Part shown: positions 18,424 through 26,517 of the stretch, piece after piece
Layout: the number at the start of each line of letters is the position of its first letter
Position numbering within the stretch: the first letter of the stretch is position 1
Source of the DNA: Erythrobacteraceae bacterium WH01K
GTDB lineage: Bacteria; Pseudomonadota; Alphaproteobacteria; Sphingomonadales; Sphingomonadaceae
Direction of reading: 5' to 3'
DNA length: 64,000 bases
Assembly (NCBI GenBank): GCA_027941995.1
Contig: CP115966.1
Location: 992,001-1,056,000 of the forward strand
Position numbers and translations under genes: made by a program
The notes under the pieces: generated by a model
Database searches by the model: none
Seen by the model: only the letters and a program-made list of their open reading frames with translations
Told to the model about the DNA's origin: nothing

Positions 18424-18660
18424 GGCCTGGTCCCCCTGATAAATTCCAAAACGGTCCCCAGCGCCTGTCGCCGGAGGTCTGCGGAGGGAAATCGCAGGAT
18501 ACCCCTAATTTTGGGTTAAGACTGGCGTGCCGGGAGCAGCGATGACGGTCCGTTAAGGACAAGCTCGGTGCGGGCACGGGGACATAAATGCTTTGCTAAC
18601 GGGCTGTTCACTATGTCAGGCTACTTCGATTGCTGAATCCCGGGAAGAAAAGGGCCGATC

Positions 18661-19920
18661 ATGGCTGCCAGAGCACATTTCCGCCTTGCCGCCATGGCAT
18701 GTATCGCGATGACGCCGCTGGCCGTTGCCGCGCCGGCGCTTGCCGACGTGAAGACGGGCGTCGATGCATGGAGCAGGGGCGACTACGACACGGCCGTGGC
18801 CGAATGGCGCGGCCCGGCGGCGAAGGGCGACCCCGACGCGCAGTTCAACCTCGCACAGGCGTACCGCCTCGGACGCGGGGTGGAGGCGAACGAGAAACAG
18901 GCGGAAGTGTTCTACGCCAAGGCAGCCGAGAAGGGCCACCTGAAAGCGGCGGACAATCTGGGCCTGCTGATGTTCCAGGACGGACGCCGGCAGGAGGCAA
19001 TGCCCTATGTCAGCGCCGCCGCCGATCGCGGCGATCCGCGTGCGCAGTATCTCCTGGGCATCGCCCATTTCAACGGCGACCTGGTGGAGAAGGACTGGGT
19101 GCGCGCCTATGCGCTGCTCACGCTCGCCAATTCCGCAGGCCTGCCGCAGGCCGCACCTGCCATCACGCAGATGGACGAGTTCATCCCGCTGGAGCAGCGC
19201 GAACAGGCGCAGACTGTCGCCACGACGATAAAGCGGGATGCCGATGCGCGGCGCGCCAGCCAGCTTGCCGCAGCAGACCTTGCCGGCGGCACGGCAAACA
19301 GCGTTGCGCCGCCTCCGGCCGCCGCTGCCCCGCAAGCCGTCCGCGCGGCAGCGACCATGCCGACAGCACGCGCCACTGGCGGCGCGGCTGCCATACCCCG
19401 GCCCATTCCGACGACCAGCGTGGCACCGTCCGTGGCTGCAGCGCAGGCTGCCGTGGCAGAGGCCCAGCGCGTGACCGGGACGCAAAGCCCGGCGCTGGCC
19501 GGTGCGGATTACGCAAGGCCTGTCAGCGGGCCTCCGGTCCGCACTGCGACCGGCACGGCAGCGGCGACACCGGCCCCTGCGCCCGCGCCTGCGCCCACGA
19601 CCATCGCTGCCGCCACGCCCGCGCCGCGTACGGACCCGAAACCGGAGGGGCAACCGGACCTGGGACCGGCGCCCGCACCCGCCCCGGCAGCCACCGGTCC
19701 GTGGAAGGTGCAGCTCGGCGCCTTTTCCGTCAGGAACAATGCCGAGCGCCTGTGGACGCGGCTTTCCTCGCGCAGCGAGATTTCCGGGCGAAAAAAATTG
19801 CTGGTGGATGCAGGGCGGCTGACCAAGCTGCAGGCGGGCGGCTATGCCTCGCGCGGCGATGCACAGAGCGCCTGCAATGCGCTCAAACGCACCGGGCAGG
19901 CGTGTCTCGTCACCCGATAG
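18661..19920 (+). CDS. Sel1-repeat and SPOR-domain periplasmic protein
   Basis: A 419-residue exported protein. The signal peptide ends near ALA before DVKTGVD. Residues about 30-165 hold Sel1-like repeats (DPDAQFNLAQAYRLGRGVEAN, DPRAQYLLGIAHFNGDLVEKD). Residues about 200-345 are an Ala/Pro-rich linker with AP repeats. The last 75 residues (WKVQLGAFSVRNNAERLW...) form a SPOR domain. It probably acts at the division septum by binding denuded peptidoglycan. It is divergent from the ParA operon, which also encodes a SPOR lipoprotein, so the two may belong together. Confidence 0.88.
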   Translation: MAARAHFRLAAMACIAMTPLAVAAPALADVKTGVDAWSRGDYDTAVAEWRGPAAKGDPDAQFNLAQAYRLGRGVEANEKQAEVFYAKAAEKGHLKAADNLGLLMFQDGRRQEAMPYVSAAADRGDPRAQYLLGIAHFNGDLVEKDWVRAYALLTLANSAGLPQAAPAITQMDEFIPLEQREQAQTVATTIKRDADARRASQLAAADLAGGTANSVAPPPAAAAPQAVRAAATMPTARATGGAAAIPRPIPTTSVAPSVAAAQAAVAEAQRVTGTQSPALAGADYARPVSGPPVRTATGTAAATPAPAPAPAPTTIAAATPAPRTDPKPEGQPDLGPAPAPAPAATGPWKVQLGAFSVRNNAERLWTRLSSRSEISGRKKLLVDAGRLTKLQAGGYASRGDAQSACNALKRTGQACLVTR

Positions 19921-20012
19921 GACCGCTGCGGACGAAGCGCGGGGCCTACGCCGCCAAATGACTTTCTTCCCGCCCCCGGACTGCTAGAGCAGTCGGCAGA
20001 GTGGGGGTGACC

Positions 20013-21341
20013 ATGACGACAGATGCGCAGCTTGCAGGCCTGACGGACAACGCCCCGCCGGATCGGGCCCCGCCGGATCGGGTCCCGCCGGACCAGGTGC
20101 AGCCGATCGCCGCGGGCGACACCCAGCGCCTTGCCAGCCTGGACTTCATTCGCGGGATCGCGGTGATGGGCATATTGTGGGCGAATATCGTCGCCTTCGG
20201 CCAGCCATTCGCCGCCTACATGTATCCCGATGCCTTCATCGTCCCGCACTCCGATGCGGAGGACTGGATGTGGGTTGCCCAGTTCGTTCTGATCGACGGC
20301 AAGATGCGCGGTCTGTTCACCCTGCTGTTCGGGGCCGGGATGATGCTGTTCATGGAAAAGGCGTGGGCGCGGGGGCAGGGCAGGGGCCTGCAGGCGCGGC
20401 GATTGTTCTGGCTGATGCTGTTCGGCCTGCTGCATTATTTCCTGATCTGGCGCGGCGACATCCTGTTTTCCTACGCCGTTTGCGGTTTTGTCGCGCTCGC
20501 TTTCCTGCGGATGGAGGCGCACAAGCAACTGGTGCTGGGATTGCTGGGTTATGTCGCCGGTGCGATCCTGTACGGGGCGATGATGGCCCCGCTGACACTG
20601 GCCGCCGATACCCCGATGGGCGAGGAAGGCGGCGCGCTGGAAATGGTCGCCCCGTCGCTGGAGGAAGGAAAGCAGATCGCCCTGGACGACGGCGCCGTGC
20701 AGACGGAGCTGATCCGGGGCGGCGACTACGGGGATTACGTCGCGCACATGGTCGGCACGCACGCGGCGGACCTGGGATTCTTCATCTTCATCTGGCTGTT
20801 TGAGACGCTTCCCCTGATGCTGGTCGGCATGGCGCTTTACCGGATGGGGCTGTTCAGCGGCGGCTTCGATCCCGGGCGCCAGCGAATGTGGGGCTGGATC
20901 GGGCTGCTGGGCGGCGGAGCGGTCTCGCTGCTGATTGGGCTGTGGGTCAGGGATAACGGCTTCACCTATTACGGCACGCAGGCGGCCATGGTCGGCTTCT
21001 CCTTCCTGCCCCGGCTCCCCATGGTCCTGGGGCTCGCCGCGCTGCTTTCTCTGGCGGCCCCGCACGCGGCCGGCTGGCTCGGCTCGCGGGTCAGCGCTGC
21101 GGGCCGCGCCGCCTTCACAAATTATCTCGGCACATCGGCCGTGATGATGCTGTTATTCCACGGCTGGGGCCTTGGCCAGTTCGGAGAGCTCGGGCGGACG
21201 GAACTGTACGGGGTCGCCCTTCTGGGCTGTGCGGCGATGCTGGCGTGGTCGGCGCCGTGGCTTGCCCGGTTCCGATACGGCCCGCTCGAATGGCTGTGGC
21301 GCTGCCTGACTTATGGGAAGCTGTTTCCCCTCCGTCGTTGA
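20013..21341 (+). CDS. DUF418 domain multi-pass membrane protein
   Basis: A 442-residue inner-membrane protein with about ten hydrophobic segments. The start RLASLDFIRGIAVMGILWANI and the C-terminal block (AAGRAAFTNYLGTSAVMMLLFHGWGLGQFG) are hallmarks of the DUF418/YeiB family, related to acyltransferase-3 and DUF1624 proteins. The ATG at 20013 has GGGGGTGA upstream; the frame is open from a GTG at 20001. The cytosolic N-terminus has three copies of a five-residue PPD repeat. No precise role is known for the family; transport or modification of an envelope component is often proposed. Confidence 0.85.
   Translation: MTTDAQLAGLTDNAPPDRAPPDRVPPDQVQPIAAGDTQRLASLDFIRGIAVMGILWANIVAFGQPFAAYMYPDAFIVPHSDAEDWMWVAQFVLIDGKMRGLFTLLFGAGMMLFMEKAWARGQGRGLQARRLFWLMLFGLLHYFLIWRGDILFSYAVCGFVALAFLRMEAHKQLVLGLLGYVAGAILYGAMMAPLTLAADTPMGEEGGALEMVAPSLEEGKQIALDDGAVQTELIRGGDYGDYVAHMVGTHAADLGFFIFIWLFETLPLMLVGMALYRMGLFSGGFDPGRQRMWGWIGLLGGGAVSLLIGLWVRDNGFTYYGTQAAMVGFSFLPRLPMVLGLAALLSLAAPHAAGWLGSRVSAAGRAAFTNYLGTSAVMMLLFHGWGLGQFGELGRTELYGVALLGCAAMLAWSAPWLARFRYGPLEWLWRCLTYGKLFPLRR
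20052..20096 (+). repeat. Three tandem 15-bp coding repeats
   Basis: Three head-to-tail 15-bp units (GCCCCGCCGGATCGG and close copies) encode APPDR, APPDR, VPPDQ at residues 14-28 of the DUF418 protein. The first two units are identical in DNA, so the repeat is recent and may vary in copy number. Confidence 0.85.
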
Positions 21342-21388
21342 GGGACGGCGCACACAGCCGGGGCGAATTGCCTCACTGGGCTTGCTAT

Positions 21389-21430
21389 TGCGAAGTATTC
21401 GCATAATTATGCTTTTGCGAATCAATCGCA
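21389..21430 (+). promoter_or_regulatory. Stacked dyads upstream of bfd, candidate iron-responsive operator
   Basis: Three inverted repeats lie in 42 bases ending next to the bfd ribosome site: TGCGAA-GTA-TTCGCA (21389-21403), the perfect palindrome GCATAATTATGC (21401-21412) and TGCGA-N5-TCGCA (21416-21430). Such AT-centred overlapping dyads are typical of dimeric repressor sites. Fur control of bacterioferritin-associated ferredoxin is known in other bacteria, so a Fur-type regulator is inferred; the exact protein is not proven. Confidence 0.5.
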
Positions 21431-21444
21431 GGAGACGCGCCCCA

Positions 21445-21633
21445 ATGTATGTCTGCATCTGCAATGCCATCCGCGAGACAGAGCTGCGCCGTGTCGCGCG
21501 CCGTACGAATGGCGATGCGGAAGCGGCCTATGCCGCGCTGGGCAAGCGGCCCAATTGCGGGTCGTGCCTCGACGAGGCCGACGCCATCCTGTTCGAGGAA
21601 CGCGAACTGGGCCTGCAGCCGGCGGCGGCCTGA
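21445..21633 (+). CDS. bfd: Bacterioferritin-associated ferredoxin
   Basis: A 62-residue [2Fe-2S] ferredoxin that reduces bacterioferritin heme so stored iron can be released. The four cluster cysteines are in MYVCICNAI and KRPNCGSCLDEA, the BFD-like domain pattern. CAGGAG lies about ten bases before the ATG. The gene directly precedes bfr (about 140 bases apart), with a hairpin at 21651-21676 between them. Upstream stacked dyads suggest control by iron. Confidence 0.93.
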   Translation: MYVCICNAIRETELRRVARRTNGDAEAAYAALGKRPNCGSCLDEADAILFEERELGLQPAAA

Positions 21634-21775
21634 GCGGGTTCGGCGCTACTGAAAACCATTCGCAAATGGCCGTTTTCCGCCATTTTCAAGAATTTTCAGG
21701 CTTGTCAGAATCCATGGCGCGCGCCCATGATACGGCGCACGCACCCCCCGTTCCGCCATATCGGAGAGCAGCGCC

Positions 21776-22294
21776 ATGAAGGGCGATTCCAAGGTCATCG
21801 ACTATCTCAACAAGGCTCTCACCAACGAGCTGACAGCCATCAACCAGTACTGGCTGCATTACCGCGTCCTGGCCGATTGGGGCGTGGACAAGCTGGCCGA
21901 ATACGAGCGCCACGAATCGATCGACGAGATGAAGCACGCCGACTGGCTGGCGGAGCGGATTCTCTTCCTCAACGGCCTCCCCAACTTCCAGGCGATCCAC
22001 AAGCTGAAGGTCGGCGAGACGGTGGAGGAAATCCTGCGCGCCGACATGGCGATGGAGGAAGAGGCAATCCCGCTCCTGCGCGAGGCGGCCGATTACTGCC
22101 AGAGCGTGAAGGACTTCGTGTCCGGCCAGCTGTTCGAGAACATCCTCGCCAGCGAGGAAGAGCATGTCGACTTCCTCGAAACGCAGTTCGACATGATCGA
22201 ACGGATGGGCCTGCAGAACTACGTCCAGTTGCAGAGCAGCCCGGCAGGCGAGGGCCACACGGGCGCCGGCGCACCGGGCGCCAACAACGCCTAA
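21776..22294 (+). CDS. bfr: Bacterioferritin
   Basis: A 172-residue 24-mer cage protein that stores iron and binds heme between subunits. Ferroxidase ligands are all in place: Glu18, Glu51, His54, Glu94, Glu127 and His130. Met52, the heme ligand, is present in the DEMKHAD helix. The C-terminal 14 residues are a Gly/Ala-rich tail beyond the usual end. GGAGAG lies before the ATG. The stop TAA overlaps the stop of the convergent DUF2721 gene within CTAA. Works with the upstream bfd. Confidence 0.96.
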   Translation: MKGDSKVIDYLNKALTNELTAINQYWLHYRVLADWGVDKLAEYERHESIDEMKHADWLAERILFLNGLPNFQAIHKLKVGETVEEILRADMAMEEEAIPLLREAADYCQSVKDFVSGQLFENILASEEEHVDFLETQFDMIERMGLQNYVQLQSSPAGEGHTGAGAPGANNA

Positions 22295-22848
22295 CCCGTC
22301 TTGCGCGCCGAGGCGGCTTGTGCGGCGGCCTCGGCTTCGGCCTCCGCCCGGTCCATGCGGCGACGGGCCTTTGCTTCCTTCAACCGCTCATGATTGCGAT
22401 GCGCCGCTGTGCGCGTCTCGATCGCGAACATGGCGAGGCCGATCACCAGGAATGCCATGGTGATGATCCATGCAATGGCAGTCAGCGTCCCGATCTGCGG
22501 GCGGATGAAGGCGGAAATGAACAGCAGGGCAATCACCACGCTGATGGTAAGGGCCGCCAGCGTGCTGAACATCACGGCACCCTGCGCGTAATTGCGCCGT
22601 TTTTCGAGCGAAGGCAGGTCCCTTACCAGCGTTCCGGCACGGCCTTCCTCGTCCAGCCGCGTGATGCGCTCGATCCGGTTGGCAACCCAGATCAACCGGT
22701 TGGTCATGACGTTCATGATGGCCCCGATACCTGCCAGCAGGAAGGCCGGCGCAAGGCTTAGCTGCACGATCTGCTGCACGCGCGCCGTGCTGGACGTGCG
22801 CTGGATGATTTCGTCGGCAATACCGATTTCGGCCAGTATCTCGAGCAT
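22291..22848 (-). CDS. DUF2721 membrane protein
   Basis: A 185-residue protein with three hydrophobic helices (LSLAPAFLLAGIGAIMNVM, MFSTLAALTISVVIALLFIS, AIAWIITMAFLVIGLAMFAI). The motif NRLIWVANRIERITRLD between the first two is the signature of the DUF2721 family. The C-terminus is a charged Ala/Glu/Arg-rich helix. No function is known for the family. It ends within bfr's stop codon and starts 44 bases from the der stop, so it may share the der transcript. Confidence 0.8.
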   Translation of the reverse strand: MLEILAEIGIADEIIQRTSSTARVQQIVQLSLAPAFLLAGIGAIMNVMTNRLIWVANRIERITRLDEEGRAGTLVRDLPSLEKRRNYAQGAVMFSTLAALTISVVIALLFISAFIRPQIGTLTAIAWIITMAFLVIGLAMFAIETRTAAHRNHERLKEAKARRRMDRAEAEAEAAAQAASARKTG

Positions 22849-22892
22849 ATCCAGTTCCGCTTGGCCGTGATCGGCCGATTGATCCCGCGTGG

Positions 22893-24335
22893 TCAGTCCC
22901 GCTTCGACCCGGTGCTGTAATTGCCGCCCCCGCCGCGATTGGCGTTGTAGGGGTTCTTCGGACTTTTCAGCACGACGCGCACCGGAACCGCGTCGAAGCC
23001 CAGCTTGTCGCGGATGCCATTGACGAGATAGCGTTCATAGCTGGTAGGCAGCGATTCCAGCCGCGTGCCGAAAATGACGAAGCGCGGCGGGCGCGTCCCC
23101 GCCTGCGTGATATAGCGCAGCTTGACCCGTCGACCACCCGGGGCGGGGGGCGGGTTCGCCTCCATCGCATCGTCGAACCACCGGTTGAGCGCGGAGGTCG
23201 GCACGCGTTTCGACCAGCTTTCGCGCAGTTCGAACGCGGCGGTCAGCATCGGGTCGATACCCTTGCCGGTCTTCGCGCTGACAGCCAGCACCGGCAAACC
23301 GCGCACCTGCGCCAGCCCGTCGTTCAGCGCGGCGCGGATCCCGTTGAACAGCGCGCTGGGATCCTCTGCGATATCCCACTTGTTGATCGCGACCATTAGG
23401 GCGCGGCCTTCTTCCAGGACCATGCTGGCGATCTTCAGGTCCTGGTGCTCCAGCCCCTGCGTCGCATCGAGCAGCAGCACCACGACCTCGGCGAAATCGA
23501 CCGCGCGGCGGGCATCGGCGACGGACAGCTTCTCCAGCTTTTCCGTGACATTGCGTTTCTTGCGCATGCCGGCGGTGTCGATCAGGCGGATGTCGCGTTC
23601 CTCGCCCGATTTGGGATCGGTCCATTTCCAGTCGATTGCGATGGAATCGCGGGTGATGCCCGCCTCCGGCCCGGTCAGCAGGCGATCTTCGCCCAGCATC
23701 CGGTTGATCAGCGTGGACTTGCCGGCATTGGGCCGCCCGACAATGGCCAGCTTCAGCGGGCCGAGCGGGGCAACCTCGTCATCCTCTCCATCGTCCGCCA
23801 TGCGGGCCGCGCTGGCTGCCTCTTCCTCGGCGTCGGCCTTTTCCCCGATCAGCGGCCACAGCCCCTCGAACAGGTCGGCCACGCCGTCCCCGTGTTCGGC
23901 CGAAATGCCTGCCGGTTCACCGAGACCGAGCGAATAGCTTTCCAGGATGCCCGCCTCGGCCGCCTTGCCTTCGGCCTTGTTGGCGACCAGCACGACCGGC
24001 ACGTCCACGGTTCGCAGCCAGCGGCCGATTTCCTCGTCGAGCGGGGTCAGCCCGGCGCGCGCGTCGATGACGAACAGGACAGCGTCCGCGCCTTCGACGC
24101 TGACCTCCGTCTGCGCGCGCATCCGGCCGGGCAGTGTCTCGCGGTCCTCGTCTTCCCAGCCGGCGGTGTCGACGACGGTGAATTTCATCCCCGCCAGTTC
24201 CGCATCGCCCATGCGCCGGTCGCGCGTGACGCCGGGCTGGTCGTCGACCAGGGCGAGCTTCTTGCCCACCAGCCGGTTGAACAGGGTGGACTTGCCGACA
24301 TTGGGCCGGCCGATGATGATGACTGTCGGGCGCAT
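22893..24335 (-). CDS. der: Ribosome-assembly GTPase Der (EngA)
   Basis: A 480-residue protein with two tandem GTPase domains unique to Der, needed for 50S subunit maturation. Domain 1 has GRPNVGKST (residues 8-16), DTAGWED and ANKAEG (a variant of NKxD); domain 2 has GRPNAGKST, DTAGMRKKRNV and NKWD. The C-terminal KH-like domain ends with a Gly/Asn-rich tail. The ATG at 24335 gives the standard start MRPTVIIIGRP; a longer open frame is not protein-like. Divergent from the CHAP hydrolase gene. Confidence 0.96.
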   Translation of the reverse strand: MRPTVIIIGRPNVGKSTLFNRLVGKKLALVDDQPGVTRDRRMGDAELAGMKFTVVDTAGWEDEDRETLPGRMRAQTEVSVEGADAVLFVIDARAGLTPLDEEIGRWLRTVDVPVVLVANKAEGKAAEAGILESYSLGLGEPAGISAEHGDGVADLFEGLWPLIGEKADAEEEAASAARMADDGEDDEVAPLGPLKLAIVGRPNAGKSTLINRMLGEDRLLTGPEAGITRDSIAIDWKWTDPKSGEERDIRLIDTAGMRKKRNVTEKLEKLSVADARRAVDFAEVVVLLLDATQGLEHQDLKIASMVLEEGRALMVAINKWDIAEDPSALFNGIRAALNDGLAQVRGLPVLAVSAKTGKGIDPMLTAAFELRESWSKRVPTSALNRWFDDAMEANPPPAPGGRRVKLRYITQAGTRPPRFVIFGTRLESLPTSYERYLVNGIRDKLGFDAVPVRVVLKSPKNPYNANRGGGGNYSTGSKRD

Positions 24336-24401
24336 TATGCTGCCGCAGGTGGCCCCTCCGGACGCCGTTGGCAAGCACTGGCGGCATATCGGTCGCCAAT
24401 C

Positions 24402-24417
24402 GTAAAATCGCGTTAAC
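24402..24417 (+). promoter_or_regulatory. CtrA-like box upstream of the CHAP hydrolase gene
   Basis: GTAA-N7-TTAAC ends 48 bases before the CHAP start and is one base from the alphaproteobacterial CtrA consensus TTAA-N7-TTAAC. The CtrA phosphorelay gene chpT is in this window. A single near match can occur by chance. Confidence 0.35.
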
Positions 24418-24465
24418 CGTAACGCGAAGGTGCGTGTGAAGGTTACCGGCGCATTTGGTACGCCC

Positions 24466-25239
24466 ATGTCGAAGCTGATCATACCCCTAGCCATCGGTGC
24501 CGCATTGCTCGGCGCGCCCGCGATCCCGCTGCCGTCCGGCGCGGGCGGAGGCGCATTGCAGGCCCGGGAACTGCCCGCCTACCTCCAATGCGTGCCCTAT
24601 GCCCGCGAGGTCAGCGGTGTGCGGATATTCGGCGATGCCCATACCTGGTGGAGCCAGGCCTCATCGCGGTACGAGCGTAGCAACCGGCCCCGTGTCGGCG
24701 CGGTGATGGCATTCCAACCTCATCGCAAGATGAAGCTGGGCCATGTCGCTGCGGTGTCGAAGGTCATCGATTCGCGCACTGTCCTGCTGGATCATGCGAA
24801 CTGGTCGCCGATCAATGGCCGCCGCGGACAGATCGAACGCGATGTGAAGGCGATCGACGTGTCGCCGGGCAACGACTGGAGCGAAGTGCGTGTCTGGTAT
24901 GCCCCGCTTCAGGCTCTGGGCAAGACGCGCTGGCCGGTTCACGGCTTCATCTACGGCGATGGCGCGCCCGCCGCCCGTCCGCGCGTCGTTTCCCCGCCGA
25001 CCCATGTCGCGGTGACGCGGGCGCCTTCCAGACAGTTTGTCAGCGCGTTCGATGCGATTCGCGGCGGTGCTTCGCCCGCCACCTATCGCCAGGCGAAGCC
25101 GCTGCCGCCTCAGCGCGGTTACAGGCAGGCAAAACCGCTTGCGCCGCAACAACAGGAAAGCCAGCGGAAATCGCAGGGCCAGCGGACCGGGGCGCAGGCA
25201 CGCGATCCCATCGCGCAGGTCCTTGCGCGCTACGACTAG
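24466..25239 (+). CDS. Exported CHAP-domain peptidoglycan hydrolase
   Basis: A 257-residue secreted protein. A signal sequence (KLIIPLAIGAALLGAPAI) is followed by a CHAP amidase/endopeptidase domain at residues 35-160, with the nucleophile Cys42 (YLQCVPYAREVSG) and His93 (LGHVAAV). The C-terminal 90 residues are low-complexity Gln/Pro/Arg with a repeated YRQAKPL motif. It probably cleaves wall peptides or cross-bridges. ATG at 24466 is chosen over an upstream GTG at 24430. A CtrA-like site upstream suggests cell-cycle timing. Confidence 0.85.
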   Translation: MSKLIIPLAIGAALLGAPAIPLPSGAGGGALQARELPAYLQCVPYAREVSGVRIFGDAHTWWSQASSRYERSNRPRVGAVMAFQPHRKMKLGHVAAVSKVIDSRTVLLDHANWSPINGRRGQIERDVKAIDVSPGNDWSEVRVWYAPLQALGKTRWPVHGFIYGDGAPAARPRVVSPPTHVAVTRAPSRQFVSAFDAIRGGASPATYRQAKPLPPQRGYRQAKPLAPQQQESQRKSQGQRTGAQARDPIAQVLARYD

Positions 25240-25252
25240 AAACCAGGCTTGA

Positions 25253-25272
25253 GGCCCGCCAACTGGCGGGCC
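25253..25272. terminator. Perfect hairpin between convergent genes
   Basis: GGCCCGCC-AACT-GGCGGGCC is a perfect 8-bp stem with a four-base loop, 13 bases after the CHAP stop and 9 bases from the stop of the convergent DUF3297 gene. It lacks a clear T run on either side, so terminator function is likely but not certain. Confidence 0.5.
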
Positions 25273-25281
25273 GGTGCTCGC

Positions 25282-25602
25282 TCAGTCGGCCTTGGCCACC
25301 GGGGCATCTTCGCCCAGGTCTTCAAACCACGCCTCGACCGGGCCTTTCAGCTTCAGCAGCAGGGGATTGCCCTTGCGGTCGACGGTCTTGCCTGCCTGCA
25401 CCCGGACCCAGCCTTCGGGAATCGAATATTCCTCGATATCCGTGCGCTGCTTGCCCTTGAAGCGGATGGCGACGCCGCGCTGCAGGGCTTCCTGGTCGAA
25501 AAACTTGCTGCGGGGATGCACCGAGAGGGTCATCGGCGGGGTGTCGCTTGCATTGCCGGCTGGACCGGTGTCGGTGTCGGGGGAGGTGTTTTCTTCACTC
25601 AT
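25282..25602 (-). CDS. DUF3297 family protein
   Basis: A 106-residue cytosolic protein. The block PMTLSVHPRSKFFDQEALQRG and GVAIRFKGKQRTDIEEYSIPEGW are the hallmarks of DUF3297, a small family of proteobacteria with no known biochemical role. The N-terminal 22 residues are Asp/Thr/Ser-rich and probably disordered, and the C-terminus is acidic. It is the last of three short - strand genes in this region, and shares their acidic, low-complexity ends. Confidence 0.8.
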   Translation of the reverse strand: MSEENTSPDTDTGPAGNASDTPPMTLSVHPRSKFFDQEALQRGVAIRFKGKQRTDIEEYSIPEGWVRVQAGKTVDRKGNPLLLKLKGPVEAWFEDLGEDAPVAKAD

Positions 25603-25676
25603 GGCCCGCGCGGATAAGGCCGCTGGCGCCCGGTGACAATCCCGGCGTTACGCGGCGACCCCGTTTTCCCGCCTTC

Positions 25677-25853
25677 CTACTGCGCCGGAGGCGGTGTTTC
25701 CTGCGGCTGGACGCCCGGCTCGGCAATATCGGGCGATGGCGGCTGGATTTCGCCCGGATGGGAGGGCGGTGCTTCCGGCAGCGAATCCGGCGTATGCTCG
25801 GGCGGGGCTACGGGTTCGATCGTGTCGGGACCGGGATCGGGCTGGGTTGCCAT
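25677..25853 (-). CDS. Short Pro-rich acidic hypothetical protein
   Basis: A 58-residue protein, about one quarter Pro with many Asp/Glu/Gln, starting MATQPDPGPDTIEPVAPPEH. GAGGAATTC ahead of the ATG is a good ribosome site. Almost surely disordered and without a membrane segment. It follows the 94-residue acidic gene by 11 bases, so the two are co-transcribed. Not recognised. The ribosome site and the neighbour support it more than its composition does. Confidence 0.45.
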   Translation of the reverse strand: MATQPDPGPDTIEPVAPPEHTPDSLPEAPPSHPGEIQPPSPDIAEPGVQPQETPPPAQ

Positions 25854-25864
25854 GCTGAATTCCT

Positions 25865-26149
25865 CTATTTCTTTTCCGGGCCGGTAACCGGCTCATGATC
25901 GGGGTCGGTTTCGTCCAGGGTCTGTTCGCCCCCGCCATCGAGGGCATTGCGACCGGCGAGTTTGCGGGCATCCGGGTCGCCCGTGCTGTCTGCTGCATCC
26001 GCATCGAGCGGCGAGTGTGCTGATTCCACGCTGCCGCTCTTCGCGCTGTCTCCATCGACAGGCGCGTGCGCGGCTTCTTCCTCGTCCGCGTCCGGCGCGA
26101 TGACCGGCGGCGTGGATGGCGGGATGCGCGGTTTGTCGTATTGTCCCAT
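25865..26149 (-). CDS. Acidic disordered hypothetical protein
   Basis: A 94-residue protein with ordered-looking start MGQYDKPRIPPSTPPVIAPD and then Asp/Glu/Ala-rich low complexity to the end (DPDHEPVTGPEKK). GAAAGGA precedes the ATG at the right distance. No signal peptide, membrane helix or known motif. It begins a possible short operon with the Pro-rich gene at 25677. Function unknown; acidic disordered proteins can be chaperone-like or stress proteins, but nothing here proves that. Confidence 0.5.
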   Translation of the reverse strand: MGQYDKPRIPPSTPPVIAPDADEEEAAHAPVDGDSAKSGSVESAHSPLDADAADSTGDPDARKLAGRNALDGGGEQTLDETDPDHEPVTGPEKK

Positions 26150-26355
26150 GATGTGGTCCTTTCACCCCTTGCAACGCCGCCCGGGGTCACAGCGTTCCCC
26201 GGCGACGCGCGCGCCAAGGCCGGTACGAGACGGTTCGGGACGAGGCGAGGGCGCGCGCATTCGTGCAAGCGCTTGCCCTTTCAGCCCTCGCCGCCTACAG
26301 GCGCTCGTTCACGCGTGCGGACCATGTCGGTTCGCGCGCGGCTTCGTTCGGGTAT

Positions 26356-26440
26356 GCGGGCGTGGCGGAATTGGTAGACGCGCTGGTTTTAGGTACCAGT
26401 ATCGCAAGATGTGGGGGTTCGAGTCCCTTCGCCCGCACCA
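26356..26440 (+). tRNA. tRNA-Leu (TAG anticodon)
   Basis: An 85-base class II tRNA with acceptor stem GCGGGCG/CGCCCGC and anticodon stem CTGGT/ACCAG holding loop TTTAGGT (anticodon TAG, reads CTA). A variable arm follows, then T arm GGGGGTTCGAGTCCCTT, and the CCA end is encoded. Confidence 0.97.
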
Positions 26441-26517
26441 GTTACGCCGCCCCAGGCCCGGTCGCGACGCCACCCGCATCGAATCGATACTTACCTGAAG
26501 GTTCAAAGGCACGACCC

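Noticed and set aside
18505-18520. CTAA-N7-TTAAG between parA and the Sel1/SPOR gene as a CtrA box
   Set aside because: It has two mismatches to the consensus and is not better than chance in AT-rich promoter DNA, although the location is suggestive.
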